This document shows, in pieces, positions 36,474 through 47,570 of a DNA stretch of 64,000 nucleotides. How positions within the stretch are numbered: the first letter of the stretch is position 1; each line of letters opens with the position of its first letter. The notes beneath the pieces are model-generated. The model saw only the letters and a program-made list of their open reading frames with translations. It was not told where the DNA came from and ran no database searches. This DNA is from Malachius bipustulatus (taxonomy: Eukaryota; Arthropoda; Insecta; Coleoptera; Melyridae). A program made the position numbers and the translations under genes. The stretch lies in contig OU342631.1 of the NCBI GenBank assembly GCA_910589415.1, positions 21,824,001-21,888,000 on the forward strand, in the 5' to 3' direction.

Positions 36474-37246
36474 TACAGGGTGAGTCATTTCAATCTTCAG
36501 ACCCGGATATCTCTGTTGGTAAGCCAGATACAAAAAAATTGTGCAGACAAAAGTTGTTCAGGACAATGGGGGTCATCTGACTGTACTAATCTCTTTGACC
36601 TTGTGAACCAATTTCAATATTTTTGTTTTTTCATATTTCCCGAGAAAATCCAGTAAGAATGGTTTTTACAGTTGCAGTTTAAAATGAGTACGCAGGTCAT
36701 GAGTTATAAAAAACTGAAAATCGAAATTTTTTATTTTGAAAGCACTGTACCTACATCGGAAACGGCTCCAACTATGGGCAAACGGCTTACATGTCCCTAT
36801 CCTAATTTTTCATGTATAGTATTGTGTATAGTATTTTTATTGTGTGGATAAAATTTTTATACAGGGTGATTAAAAATCTGGTAATTTTTTTCACTCTATG
36901 TATTAAAATTTAAACCACGTAGTGGATACCACATGAAAACTGAAAAACTGCGATTTTCAGATGTTCATAACTCATAACCTACTCATTTTAGACTGCAACT
37001 GTAAAAACTATTATTATTGATTTTCTCAGGGAATATGAAAAAACAATAATATACAGGTGTCCTTTTTTTTAAAATTATCTTGACTTTCGTGTGTACCATG
37101 AAATTGGTCCACAAGGTCAAAGTCATTAGTACAGTCAGATGACCGCCCTATTATTGTCCTGAGAACAATTTTTGTCTGCAAAATGTTTTTGTATCTGGCT
37201 TACCAACAGAGATATATCTGGGTCTGAAGATTTAAATGACTCATGA
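36474..37246. mobile_element. Foldback element H, inserted between the two exon-like segments
   Basis: It starts TACAGGGTGAGTCATTTCAA. The mirror sequence TTTAAATGACTCATG ends near 37246, with its tip lost. Inner pairs include GTTGGTAAGCCAGATACAAA, GTCATCTGACTGTACTAAT and ACAGTTGCAGTTTAAAATGA. A second, inner tip ATACAGG(G)TG is visible at about 36857 and 37055. Its body is related to B and J. It lies in the would-be intron. Confidence 0.8.
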
Positions 37247-37291
37247 TTGAAATTATATTTTCATATTTTTAATTAGCTGTATGTATGATTT

Positions 37292-37443
37292 TCAGAGGCC
37301 GAGCATTTTCCACAATTAAAGGACAGTGAATTCGAGAGGGACGTCACAGCTTGGTTCCAACATGCATCTACAAGATATGAAAGCAGCAAAAATATTCAAT
37401 GTGAAAAATGGAGTATGGATATTACGTGTATAATTATGCAATA
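37292..37443 (+). pseudogene. Exon-like segment of a FAR1/ZSWIM-like gene, part 2, with poly(A) signal
   Basis: It follows a good acceptor (GTATGATTTTCAG|AGG). One frame is open from 37293 to the TAA at 37441-37443: AEHFPQLKDSEFERD, then TAWFQHASTRYES. The HFPQLKD segment resembles the E.F.HLP..R that follows NHE in ZSWIM-like proteins, consistent with part 1. An AATAAA signal lies about 35 bases after the stop (37477). The phase does not fit the donor of part 1 (one base off), so this is a decayed gene, a mis-drawn exon edge or a sequence error. Confidence 0.4.
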
Positions 37444-37560
37444 ACAATTATTTAGTGTAAAAGAAAACGCCAAGCAAATAAAAAATCATGTTAAAGTATA
37501 TCTGTTGTCATTATATTTTCAGTCATCATAGTTTACCTGCTCACACCCCTTGTCCATATC

Positions 37561-38094
37561 TACAGTGTGTTTCACTTTAAATGGAATCACCTCAATAACT
37601 TTTTTTTATTTTTTGATGAATTAAAAAAAAACTTTTTTGCTTTATGTAAAGCTCCCGAAACTTTCTTAAATGGGTAAACAACATTTTTGCCGTAGCAATA
37701 AATAACTAGACTACTGATGCGTGATCAAAAATTAGCGCTGAAAATTGAATCCTCAAAAAATTTTCAAGTAAGGTAGGTACCTACTCAGGTGGTCTTGAAA
37801 ATATTTTGGGAATTTTTTGTTTTCAACCAAACTCGAGATTTGGGGGTTCGAGGTTATTTCAAACAACTGTATAGAATAAAATTTTCCAGGAAAAACATGC
37901 CTAATATATTTTTTCAATTTTCAACGCTAATTTTGGTCATAGTATAGGCTAGTTATTTGCTACGGCTAAAATGTTTTCTACCCATTTAAGAGAGCCTCGA
38001 GAGCTTTACATAAAGAAAAAAAACACTTTTTTTTAATTCATCAAAAAATAAAAAAGTTATTCATGTGATTCCATCTAAAGTGAAACACACTGTA
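37561..38094. mobile_element. Foldback element I (534 bp)
   Basis: It starts TACAGTGTGTTTCACTTTAA and ends TAAAGTGAAACACACTGTA. The arms of about 230 bp include TAAAGCTCCCGAAACTTTCT and GCCGTAGCAAT with mirror partners. It is the same family as G. The loop is non-coding. Confidence 0.9.
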
Positions 38095-38309
38095 GATGTT
38101 TCATCAATGCATATTATAGACGTCCCATAGACGCAAAGTGTCGTCATCTCAAAGATACATATTGTAGACGTCTCATAGATATGTAATAAGACGTCTCATA
38201 AATACATATCGTAGGCATCGTAGACATTTTGCTTCTAAATTATAGTCTACAAACTACCGTCTATAGACGTATATGCTGGACGTAAAAAATACATCTTTTA
38301 GATGAAACT
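38095..38309. repeat. AGACGTC-rich repeat tract
   Basis: Variants of TAGACGTCTCATAGA recur about every 35-45 bases from 38118 to 38285. The AGACGTCT core is itself palindromic. It leads into the 75-bp repeats and is probably part of the same compound element. Confidence 0.6.
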
Positions 38310-38540
38310 GTTGTGTTACTTGGGAATACATAAACAATATTCCGGCAAGGTTTATAAAAAAACCTTTCAGCAATAGCACTATTCAAACATTTCAGGAATA
38401 ATACATTAACAATGTTCCGGCAAGGTTTATAAAAAAACCTTCCAGCAATAGCACTATTCAAACATTTCAGGAATAATACATTAACAGTATCCCTACAAGG
38501 TTTATAAAAAAACTCCTTGCAATGTTTCAGTTAAAACACG
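38310..38540. repeat. 75-bp tandem repeat (about three copies)
   Basis: GGCAAGGTTTATAAAAAAACC recurs at 38344 and 38419, and in variant form at 38494: period 75 bp. Because 75 is a multiple of three, the minus strand shows a repeating 25-residue frame (38261-38461). I see no sign that it is a real gene. Confidence 0.75.
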
Positions 38541-38890
38541 ACGTAAACGTACCTGTGAGATTGTGACAGCAACCTCTCTGCAAAATAATAATTGCTATAT
38601 TTCAGCAATCATCACTGACAATGTTCCTGTAACATTATACTTCATACATAGCAGATAAGATTCATTGGTAACCTTGCTGCAATATTTCGATTGTAAAATT
38701 GAGGCAACGTTACTTTTCTATCATTCTCGCAATGTTACGCTTTGCAATGTTGCGAGAGCAATGTTACTGCACGGCCGTTTCAACATTGCAGGAACATTGT
38801 GGGAGGCCATTTGTAACTTATATGCAACATTGCAAGCTGACATTGAAACGTTTAGTAAATGTTGCTGCAACGTATTCTTGCTCAGTGGGA
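38541..38890. mobile_element. AACATTGC-rich MITE part ending in CTCAGTGGGA
   Basis: Dense alternating GCAATGTT/AACATTGC words (38680-38880) give many local hairpins. The right end TTGCTCAGTGGGA is the reverse complement of the left end of the 149-bp array at 25.6 kb, so the two are relatives. The overlapping ORFs on both strands follow from the repeats. Confidence 0.6.
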
Positions 38891-40169
38891 TACGCTTAAA
38901 CAAATCTCTGTCATTTTGCAAGCGGAAACGCGCTAAGGCGGTCGTGCTTTTAATTATGGTGCGATGGTAATTATTAATGATGATTATTATTCAAATTAAC
39001 GCATTAAATCAATTAAAAACGGATGAATTCGTTTTAAATTAACAATAATAATTGTTACATGATATTGATTAATTGTTATTGTTTCAAATTGGTAGTACCT
39101 AATACCTACTGTTCAATATTAAATAAATGCACGTATTCTAATAATTATTTAGAATACCTACCTATATAATAATAATAATAGTCCGTGAATTATTTCATTG
39201 CTACAAGTGGAAAAATAGTTTTCAGATTATTAGTTACAGTAACAGATAAAAAATGAGTAGTAAAATTTTCCATTCTATAACAAAGTATTATACGAGTAGG
39301 TATGTGAAATCATTACAACATTCGCTGTTCCGCGGTTTCGTAGTGTTTACAACGACAGCGCTTATGATTTGGATTATCAAATAATAAGATGGTAAGTTTA
39401 TGTATTTACTATTTTATCAAAATTATGATCAATTAACGTTATTGAAAAATATTTTTGAGATTTTTGATATTATGTTAAAATTAATGAAAAAATTACATTA
39501 ACTCACTAAAATTTATTGTAAAGCCTATTATTGTAAGGTCGTACTACAACGCAATGAAAAAATGTTTATTGTTTTAATTTAATCATAAACACGTTAATTA
39601 TGATTACTTGGTTCTTGATAATGTGGTCTCAAATTTATTGCTTACTTAAGAAACAAGAAATTATGTCGTCCTATTAAATAATTGAAAATTGTTAATTTAT
39701 AAAACCCAAGAAGGCTGAAGCTAAAACTTGCTGAATGTCGAAGTGTTTTAGATGCTGACCTATCTTAATTATTGTGGTCTAGGGAATTTATTTAAAATAA
39801 GTTAATTTTTATCTATTTATAAGATTTATTACCTACTTAATCTGATCCAAGTTATTTTAATGTGGTTTGCTTACATTATAATATGATCCATTGCATTTAT
39901 GAGCTATATTCTGCAACGAGCGGAGAAGGATGACTATTATTCACGAGGGGGAAAATTACAACACGAGTCGTCATCAGTGAATGATATTCGAATCGTCACG
40001 GGGAAATAATAGAAGACGCTATTTTCTCTATGACGAATGTAATCATCAAACTGCTTAAAAAAAGGTTTGATCGGGTTAATAAAACGCTTTCGGAAAAATA
40101 ATTTACATTGTGAATATTTACGTATCCATTTCATAAATTCATTGTATATTTTATTGTACACGTTAGGGT
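38891..40169. other. AT-rich stretch, no gene; ATG|GTAAGT at 39389
   Basis: No open gene. At 39389-39397 the sequence ATG|GTAAGT, preceded by a short CpG-containing stretch (CTGTTCCGCGGTTTCGTAG), could be a first exon ending just after its start codon, as in some ribosomal-protein genes. I see no matching second exon, so this is only a possibility. Confidence 0.25.
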
Positions 40170-40303
40170 TAGGGTGTTGAAAAAATCCCAGTACAGTCCA
40201 ATATATCCTTAAATTTTGATTTTCTTTTTAATAGTAGAGATCATTCACGGAGATTATACGTGATCAAAAACCGTGCTTTGTAGACAGAAAGAGTGTTGGT
40301 TAT

Positions 40304-40348
40304 ATTGTACTGATGAATCCCATGTAGGTCGAAACACGTGTTTACAAT
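40304..40348 (+). ncRNA. Hammerhead ribozyme-like motif, degraded stem II
   Basis: CTGATGA (40310-40316) and GAAA (40331-40334) are both intact. Stem I pairs perfectly over 6 bp: ATTGTA 40304-40309 with TACAAT 40343-40348. Stem III is the self-complementary ACACGTGT (40334-40341), followed by a U, so the expected cut is after 40342. Stem II keeps only two C-G pairs, with A-C and U-U mismatches at its base. The short stem III is typical of hammerheads in Penelope-like elements. Activity is doubtful. Confidence 0.55.
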
Positions 40349-40473
40349 TTCCACCTCTACTCACAGCACAGCGTCAATGAATGGCATGCTGTTTTACAAC
40401 ATGCCATTCATGTCTTAATTATCTTTAAAAAAAAATGCAAAAACAGGTCAATTTTATATGTGTGGATTTATTA

Positions 40474-40865
40474 TACAGGATATTTCTTGGTTCTGTAATG
40501 CAATAACGACATCGTCTATTATTTTTTTTTGTATTTTAATAGGATACCCCTTGCTGGTATGTTATTGTATATTCATATTTCCTGAGAAAATGCAACAAGA
40601 GAGGGTTTTACAGTTGCAGTTTGAAATTAGTAAGAAGTTTATGAGACAATTAAACAAATGAAAAACGCTATTTTCAATTTTCACAGCCGTTTAAAAAATT
40701 AAAAACGGCTAAAGATATCGACAAACGGCTCACATGTCTGATTTCCACTGCTTTCAAAATGAAAAATTACGATTTTCACTTGTTTATAACTCATAACCTA
40801 CTCAATTTAAACTTTCACCGTCACTGTAAAAATGTTGCCATTCCTGAGCCAAGGAACACCCTGTA
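40474..40865. mobile_element. Foldback element J, diverged
   Basis: It starts TACAGGATATTTCTTGGTTC and ends GAACACCCTGTA. Inner pairs are TTTACAGTTGCAGTTTGAAAT and ...TTTAAACTTTCACCGTCACTGTAAAA, with GTTTATAACTCATAACCTACT matching elements B and H. It is embedded in the 40.17-41.01 kb TIR element. Confidence 0.7.
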
Positions 40866-41270
40866 TAAGAAAAATTTCCATCAATAGAAAGTAAATTAAA
40901 TTAGAAAGTAGACCTGTTTTTTCCTGTAGTAGACCTTGTTTCTTCTTTCAAAACTCAAAAATTTTAATTATTTATTGGACGCTACCGGGATTCTTTCAAC
41001 ACCCTATATAAGTACTTACTTAGATTCTAGTCGTGTCATCAATACAATTTTATTTTGATCACTGATACTGTTACACTACTGAAACGTTAACGGTTGCGAT
41101 TCTTATCACATTCATGAGAACAAAGCGACTTCCTGAGTCGGAGCAGTTGAGAGAGTCAGTGATCAAAATGACTAGTTGTGATTGGTCGCTACCAGTGTCG
41201 AATGAAACTGCCGAGCTGTTATTGGTCCCTTTCAATGTGGAAGGATTAATTCCCAGTTTCCATATAACAA

Positions 41271-42241
41271 TACAGGCTGTCCGGTAAGTACCTCCTAATC
41301 TCTCGGGAGCATACAGGGGAGGTCATAGAAAACCTAGTCTGTCATAAAAAAAATTTCCTAAAGTGTCCCCAACCGGAGATATAGAGCCCTAAAAGGGTGC
41401 CCCGCAATTTACTTTTTTGGCTCTAACTTCTGAACCGACCTGTATAATTGGATGGAATTTAAACACTTTATAGAGGCCACAGAGAGCCATCAGGCCATAT
41501 TAAAGTCGATGTTTGCCGTCGTCAGGGAAGTCAGGAACGGACTTACCATCATACTCGTTGAGTCAAAATTTTGACAGGTGCCACTTTACAGAGCTAAAAA
41601 CTATTTTTTTGAATAGTCTAATACTTCATCTTTAAAAAAGGTGCTCTTAATTTATTTCGGTAAAACTGACGGTTTTCGAGATAAATCGGTTTTTAGGTAT
41701 GCGAAACACTCAAAAGTTACTAATTCTAAACACAAACAGGTAGAAATCAGGTTCTTGTTGATAAACCTACCAACATAATGGATTGCTATTAACGGAACTT
41801 TTGGTCAAAATTCGCATAAAAGTCGATTTATCTTGAGAACCGCTAGTTTTATCGAAATAAATTAAGAGTACCTTTTGTGAAGATTAATGACCAGGGTATT
41901 TAAAAAATAAGTTTTCAGCTCTGTAAAATGACACCTGTCAAAACTTTGACACAATGAGTGTGGTGGTAAAACCGTTCCTGACTTCCTTGAGGACGTCAAA
42001 CATCTACTCTGATATGGCTTAATGAGTCTTTATGGCTTCTATAAAAAATAAAAATTTCATCCAAATATACAGGTCGGTTCAAAAATTAGAGCCAAAAAAG
42101 TAAATTGCGGGGCACCCTTTTAGGGCTCCATATCTCCGTTTGGGGACACTTTAGGAAATTTTTTTTATGACAGACTAGGTTTTTTTTGACCTCCCCTGTA
42201 TGGTCCCGAGAGATTAGGAGGTACTTACCGGACACCCTGTA
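41271..42241. mobile_element. Foldback element K (971 bp)
   Basis: It starts TACAGGCTGTCCGGTAAGTA and ends TACTTACCGGACACCCTGTA. The arms extend at least 430 bp through CCTCCTAATCTCTCGGGA, AAAGGGTGCCCCGCAATTTA, TGACAGGTGCCA and ACGGTTTTCGAGATAAATCG with mirror partners. Nearly the whole element is a palindrome with a ~100-bp loop. It is non-coding. Confidence 0.9.
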
Positions 42242-44688
42242 TGTAGAATGTACATGATTCCTAAACGAAAATCAGCCAGATAATGAACGTTTTATTAGTA
42301 GTAGATTAGAACGTAGAGAAAATAATTGTTTGGTATAGTCTTTGCTTTATCAGTTGAGACAGCAAAAAATTGAATGAAACTTCAGTTCGTAATGAAAAAA
42401 CTTCTTTCGAATCAATTTTTCTTGTCGTAGATAAAATGTAGACCAGCCTTTTTTTATTGAAAAGACACATGCACTTCAGGGAAATTCCTATGGAGTTCTG
42501 GGAGCGGTGCATGAGCGGAGATATGTCGATTCACGTTATTGGCTTTGAATCCTTGCAGGTTGTATTCTTCAGGAAACATATCGCTTGGAATGATATTCCA
42601 AAGGAATTAATGCGGTTCTGTACATGAAAGAAATCTGAAATAAGATGATACGAAACCTTGTAGGTAAACCCTAAACCCACTTGTATAGGAAATGGCAAAA
42701 GGTTTCTAATTTTCAAAATATTATATTTTTTATTTACTATTAAATTGCGAAAAAGGTTACATTTAATATATTCTTATAAAAAATTATTATTTCCTCTACT
42801 GTTCCTATCTTTTATTATTCTGTATACTAATCCTTCCTTCTAGTCTTCTGATATAATTATTATGATGTGCTGCACTTCTGGTTTATCTTCATGGTTTATC
42901 GTTATACTCATAAATTCCGCCTAATGTTAGTAGGAAAAACTGTTTATGCGGAGAGGCTTCATAATGCAGACATCTACCCCAAATTTTCATTGCATATCTA
43001 TGACGGTGCTCCCCAGCAAAAAATTACTTGTTATATTTTTTCTCTTGCTTCCCTAATTTTGCTAGTCCTATTAAACGAGACGAATTTTAAGTGCCATGCA
43101 TATAAAACTCTTGGTGCTCTTGGTGGCCAAAGTGAGTCTTCAGTATCAAAATTTTTTTTTATTATTATTTTATTATTATTATTATCTAATCAAAGCAAGC
43201 AATTTTTGTTTTGATACGTTTTACGCAGGATAGCCTTAACATTCTTCAGAAACCAATACAGCTGCATTTGTGAGAATACTCTTGTTTTTTTTTAATAAAA
43301 GTTCTGATCTATGAGAAAAATATGATTACACCATGAGTACACGGGCGACGTGAACTTTATAAAAGAACTTCAACGTACCTAACATCCTAGACGAGAAGAG
43401 CTGCTAAAATATTTATGTGCACTATATATTTCAAGATGTGCTCGAAGTACCTACCTACCTACCTAGGAAATGCAACTTATGCCATTTTTACAGCTGAAAT
43501 AAACGTCCGAAAGAGTTATTGTTCTTATCTCAAGAAGATCCGTATCGTTGTATTTTTACGGCATGGAAGTAGTGTGAGAAAACTTTTCTGGTAAATAATG
43601 GTACATTGATATAGTAGGTATGGTAAAGTAGGAGTGAACTTCAGGAAATTGCACTATAACTGTTTGAAAAAAAAAAAAATAATAGTAGCAATAATAGTTT
43701 TTACGGTGAGTAATCCTGAAGATGAGAAGAATGTTAGAGCCTAAAGAAAATAGTAGTTTTGGAAGTGGTAGTCGCTAATATTTCACTTATTAAGTTTGTC
43801 TTATTTACAAAAAACTTAAATTTTACTTATAAATCGCTCGATTGTAGGTATACCTTCTTATTCGTATTACTATCTATATCTGCTTGATGATGATGATAAA
43901 ACTTATCCGTTCACTTTGCTTGCATGAATCCTATAATAATTAATTCGCAACCGTTCTAAATTGTGTCATGTCTTTGTTACCTGAACTTATTCATTCTCGA
44001 ACCTCTTACAGTATCAAATGACAATTTGGACGACTTCCTGATTCGATCTCTTCTGGAAATTTCTTTTGCAACTTCAATGCATTTAAATGCTGTAGCAGAA
44101 CACCGCTTCTGACATACGCGCTGTCAAGTGATGCCCCATTTAGCAACCAACACCTTCTATTTAGATCAGGGTCAGGTCAGAAAAAATAGTCAATAGGGAA
44201 AACTTGAGTGCTACTAAGTCAAAAATTTTAACTTTAAAAAATCATAACATTTAGAAATTTTTGACGTAGAATATTATGGAGTATTCGAAATGCAATAATA
44301 TAGAGGGTGTCATTATCCCAGAATCACAACTTGGTAAGAAATTTGAAAAAGGAGATTAAGAAGAACTATTCTATAACTTTCGCTCCAGTGTCTAAAAAAT
44401 CACCACAACTAATTAATAAAAATGTTTAAAACAAATAGATTAGACCTTCATAAAAAAATCGCCCTCTAGTACTTACTAGGATAAATACCTACCATTATAA
44501 TTAAAAAATAATGTTAATTAAAATTTTAAGGAATTTCACTCGACAAAAATGATTTAAACAGTGTTAAATCCTCCATTTACCACTAAATCAATCACTCTGC
44601 CAGCTATATCTTGGAATAACGTTTGCAAAATCCATACATGTCATATTATTACGCTAAAATCTCGTTCTGAGCGAATCCGTCTATCACT
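42242..44688. other. AT-rich stretch, no clear gene
   Basis: 42300-42720 has minus-strand open pieces with two NS(F/I)GIS motifs that faintly recall decayed LINE C-termini; I do not call them. 42867-43214 is an open frame of 115 codons without recognisable features. It ends in a (TTA)n tract (about 43155-43190). A foldback tip (AATATAGAGGGTGTCATTATCC) lies at about 44293. Confidence 0.4.
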
Positions 44689-45201
44689 TTAGACGTTTCC
44701 ATTCGATGAATCATAAAACAAGATTAGGCCTGGCGTTTGGTATTCTTTTGTCTTTGGATCCGACAGGAACATTCCAAACTCCGGGCATACTCTTGGATCT
44801 TGATGTGTATCGAGAATTTCAATTCTTTTATTAGTTTTCTCTTTTAAAACGCTTCGGATTGATAGATGACACCCATCTGGAGTTCGGGATCGGGGAGAGG
44901 AGAAGTTGATGCGATGACGCCCGTTTATTGATTCCCCCGGCCGTTTCGCTAAGATGAGATATTCGAGCATCCATCTCCAAGGTGTCGTTATGCGGGTTGT
45001 AAAACGCGCGACAAAGAGACACGAAACCATTTGGCACATGAATGAAACATTAGTCAGGTCCTGGATGGGCGGGTGGCCAAATATCCTGTACACAAGATCC
45101 TGCAAAATGTCCTGGATTTTTAGGTATACAAATGTGTTTATGGACTTATTTTCTTTTACACTGGCGCGAAGGATTCTAAAAAAAAACGTCCATACTTTCA
45201 T
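44689..45201 (-). CDS. Longest open frame of the window (170 codons), unrecognised
   Basis: A single open frame runs on the minus strand from an ATG at 45201 to a stop at 44689. It overlaps an 84-codon frame on the plus strand. The N-terminal part is hydrophobic and basic, the middle is Arg/Pro-rich (RHRINFSSPRSRTPDG), and the end is acidic to neutral (RVCPEFGMFLSDPKTKEYQ). I recognise no domain. The region 44860-45100 is GC-richer than its flanks, which lowers stop frequency on both strands. A conserved regulatory island is therefore as likely as a gene. Confidence 0.25.
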   Translation of the reverse strand: MKVWTFFFRILRASVKENKSINTFVYLKIQDILQDLVYRIFGHPPIQDLTNVSFMCQMVSCLFVARFTTRITTPWRWMLEYLILAKRPGESINGRHRINFSSPRSRTPDGCHLSIRSVLKEKTNKRIEILDTHQDPRVCPEFGMFLSDPKTKEYQTPGLILFYDSSNGNV

Positions 45202-47099
45202 AATCTAAAGACTTATTGGAGATTCAATGGATATAGATGGATATTATATTTTTTAATAACGAATTTTTTGCAAGATACGAGTAAGGGGATAAGGGGACAT
45301 AAACGATTTAGGCATGTTTGGTCAATTTTCAAGAAATGTTTTTACTATTTTTGTCACCTTAATGTTTATTTTTTTATTAGTTTTTACTGTTTGTGTAAGT
45401 GGGTTTTTTTTTTATAAAATCTGGTGTTGTTAAAATTAAACCGTGGACGAAATCCTCGCCCGAAGACCCAAAACAAAGAGTATAATCATTTTTTTAAACA
45501 GATTTGCAAAAATGCTGTATCTTTACTGCTTTTTCCCTTAGGCCTCATATCTTAGTGGATGTCCTCTCAGTCTAAAAAAGTGAAGTTAATTATAATTATA
45601 AGTAGTCTCTAGTTGAAAATACCTACTTATATCGAATATATTCTGATATCAAGCAAGAAATTGTAAGAAAATCGAATCGTGAGATGATTTTATTATAATT
45701 GAAACAGTGTGAACAAACTTATAAGTGAAAATTACATCATCTTCGTCGTTAAAACTACAAAAAACTCTCGTCAGCGCTTCTTTACTTTCAGGTTTTATAT
45801 TGCCCTGCGTTAGAACATTAAATTGTTTTATTATTTTCCCACTTTAATTGGAATTTATTCTTTTCCATATTTCCCAGCAAAAATATCGAAAGTCAGTTCG
45901 CAGAATCAAAATTTGTTACTTTGTAGAAACTCCTTTTACTAAAGTTTCATCAGTTTGGGGATGGTGTATCAAATTATTATTATTAAGTTTTCTCTGTAAT
46001 AAATTTGGAAACTACGCCAAGGATACCATTGATTATAATATATGGAGAAATTTTTAAAAAACAGATTGTCAAGAGACTTCATTAGGGAGGAGGGCGCTTT
46101 TCGGACAAGCTTGCATAAAAAATTCATGGAATCGGCGTAATTGACAGATATGCCCCTTAAGATTTACATACCAAAAAATTTCTTATGACTTTCACGATCC
46201 AGGACATGATAAAATTTTTTCGAAGGATATTGCTGATTATATCTTTAACCATGTTAGAATACCACTAGTGAAATCAGATTGGTTTAACCAGAAAAATTCT
46301 CGAAGCTTTGGAAAACCGGGAAACCTAGTTACGTTTGAATTTCTAAACTGACCACCCTGAAAGTTTACGCTTGAAACTCCTACCTTGAAACTTATTAAGA
46401 TTCTTGCCTCGACAAATGCTTGGACAAAATGGCTGAACCGAAAAGATAAACCTTGAAATTTAAACTGATCTACCTGAAAATTCCCACACTATACCTCCTA
46501 CGTTGTGTTATTTTTCGATCTAAAATGCACAGAAATCAGCCAATAATGATGGCTAATCAGCCAGAATGTTAAAGTTAGAAAAATCAAAGGACGCGATTCC
46601 AGAACTTACCAATACTGTTTATAAACTCCTTTTTGCAACGCTTGTTTTAAAAATAACAATAACAAGAAATACCTCTTACCAATCATACAAACAAACTTTT
46701 ATAAAAATGACAAAAGTGACTTCAAAAAATTTCTTTTTACGCTTGACGGACCGAGCTGAAATTATTCCCTCAATTTCAAATATGTACGAGTCCCTGTCAT
46801 GGTGACAGTTAAATTTTAAAATGACCCGGATCCTTTCATTTACTTTTAATTAAACTGAACACTGTGCAACTTTTTGTAACCAGAAAAAAAAATTGTAAAG
46901 CTCAACCGGGGCTGGTAATAAGATTTTCAGTTAATTTCGAACGGCCATCTTTGGATCTTGTTTGATGGCTGTGAAATTAAATAATGCCTACTTTTTCTCA
47001 TATCCGTTTTCAGCTACTAAAAAAATTCCTCATTACTTTCCCTTTGTCTTCCAGTCAGTCAATAAAAGTATAATTAAATCCGGGATCTCTCAAATCCTC
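45202..47099. other. AT-rich stretch, no gene
   Basis: No recognisable gene, repeat or structured RNA. The open frames at 45848, 46566 and 46962 are short and featureless. Confidence 0.45.
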
Positions 47100-47570
47100 C
47101 AGGATTCTTTTCGAACTCTTCACACCCCTGCGACGTATCCATGGGTGTTTGTGTGTGTTGTGTGTGTCTGGCTCTGGCACTCCGGTATCGAACGTTACAT
47201 ATACGCCATCCAATAACAGCGAACGCATATCGAAGTTAAATATACATTATTCGCAACACCGGATTCTGGCAGCGCCGTCACAGATGGGATCTGCTGGCGC
47301 GGTCGCCATGGCAACAGGATCGATAAGGACCACCAGTGCTGGCTAGGCAGCTTTTCATCATTTCCCAGGGCTGCTTTCCCAGACGCGACTTCGGGCAGGG
47401 CTGGTCCTATTTCGGTACGCGACAACGCCTTCCTGTAGCCCATATTTGCCGAACACAAAGGACCTGCTCGCCTCCAGGTCTCCAAAGGACCTCGACTCTC
47501 GATGGGGAATCTTATTTTTGAGACATCGCAGGGATCTAGTATCATCTACTCGACTTGGTTCTTGTAAAAT
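47100..47570. promoter_or_regulatory. GC-rich island with a perfect RFX X-box
   Basis: This is a sharply GC-richer block with a (GT)n stretch (47146-47168) and no long repeat. At 47302-47315 it contains GTCGCCATGGCAAC, a full match to the RFX X-box consensus GTNRCC-N2-RGYAAC. The overlapping open frames on both strands (47195-47545 minus, 47149-47346 and 47446-47775 plus) reflect the base composition. I infer a conserved enhancer or promoter-like element. It is not proven. Confidence 0.4.
47302..47315 (+). promoter_or_regulatory. RFX X-box motif 1
   Basis: GTCGCCATGGCAAC matches GTNRCC-N2-RGYAAC at every fixed base. The identical 14-mer occurs inverted at 56224-56237. Confidence 0.5.

Larger units (their letters stand above)
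40170..41006. mobile_element. TIR element (TAGGGTGTTGAAA ends) containing a hammerhead-like motif
   Basis: The left end TAGGGTGTTGAAAAAATCCC and the right end GGGATTCTTTCAACACCCTA are inverted, 837 bp apart. The match continues inward (TCCAATA.../...TATTGGA) for about 40-50 bp. Inside are a hammerhead-like motif, a 12-bp perfect hairpin (40377-40411) and palindromic element J. It has no transposase. Confidence 0.6.

Noticed and set aside
38261..38461. 25-residue repeat protein on the minus strand
   Set aside because: The 75-bp DNA period creates the frame. There is no sign of selection or a start, and the flanks are MITE sequence.
39389..39397. First exon of a ribosomal-protein-type gene (ATG|GTAAGT)
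   Set aside because: The motif is suggestive, but no second exon or promoter motif could be found. It is kept only as a note in the stretch entry.
40162..40176. TTAGGGTTAGGG, telomere-like
   Set aside because: Only two units. The second is part of the TAGGGTGTTGAAA inverted end of the 40.17-41.01 kb element. Most insects use TTAGG.
42306..42716. LINE C-terminal fragment on the minus strand
   Set aside because: Only two weak NS(F/I)GIS-like motifs; not enough to call.
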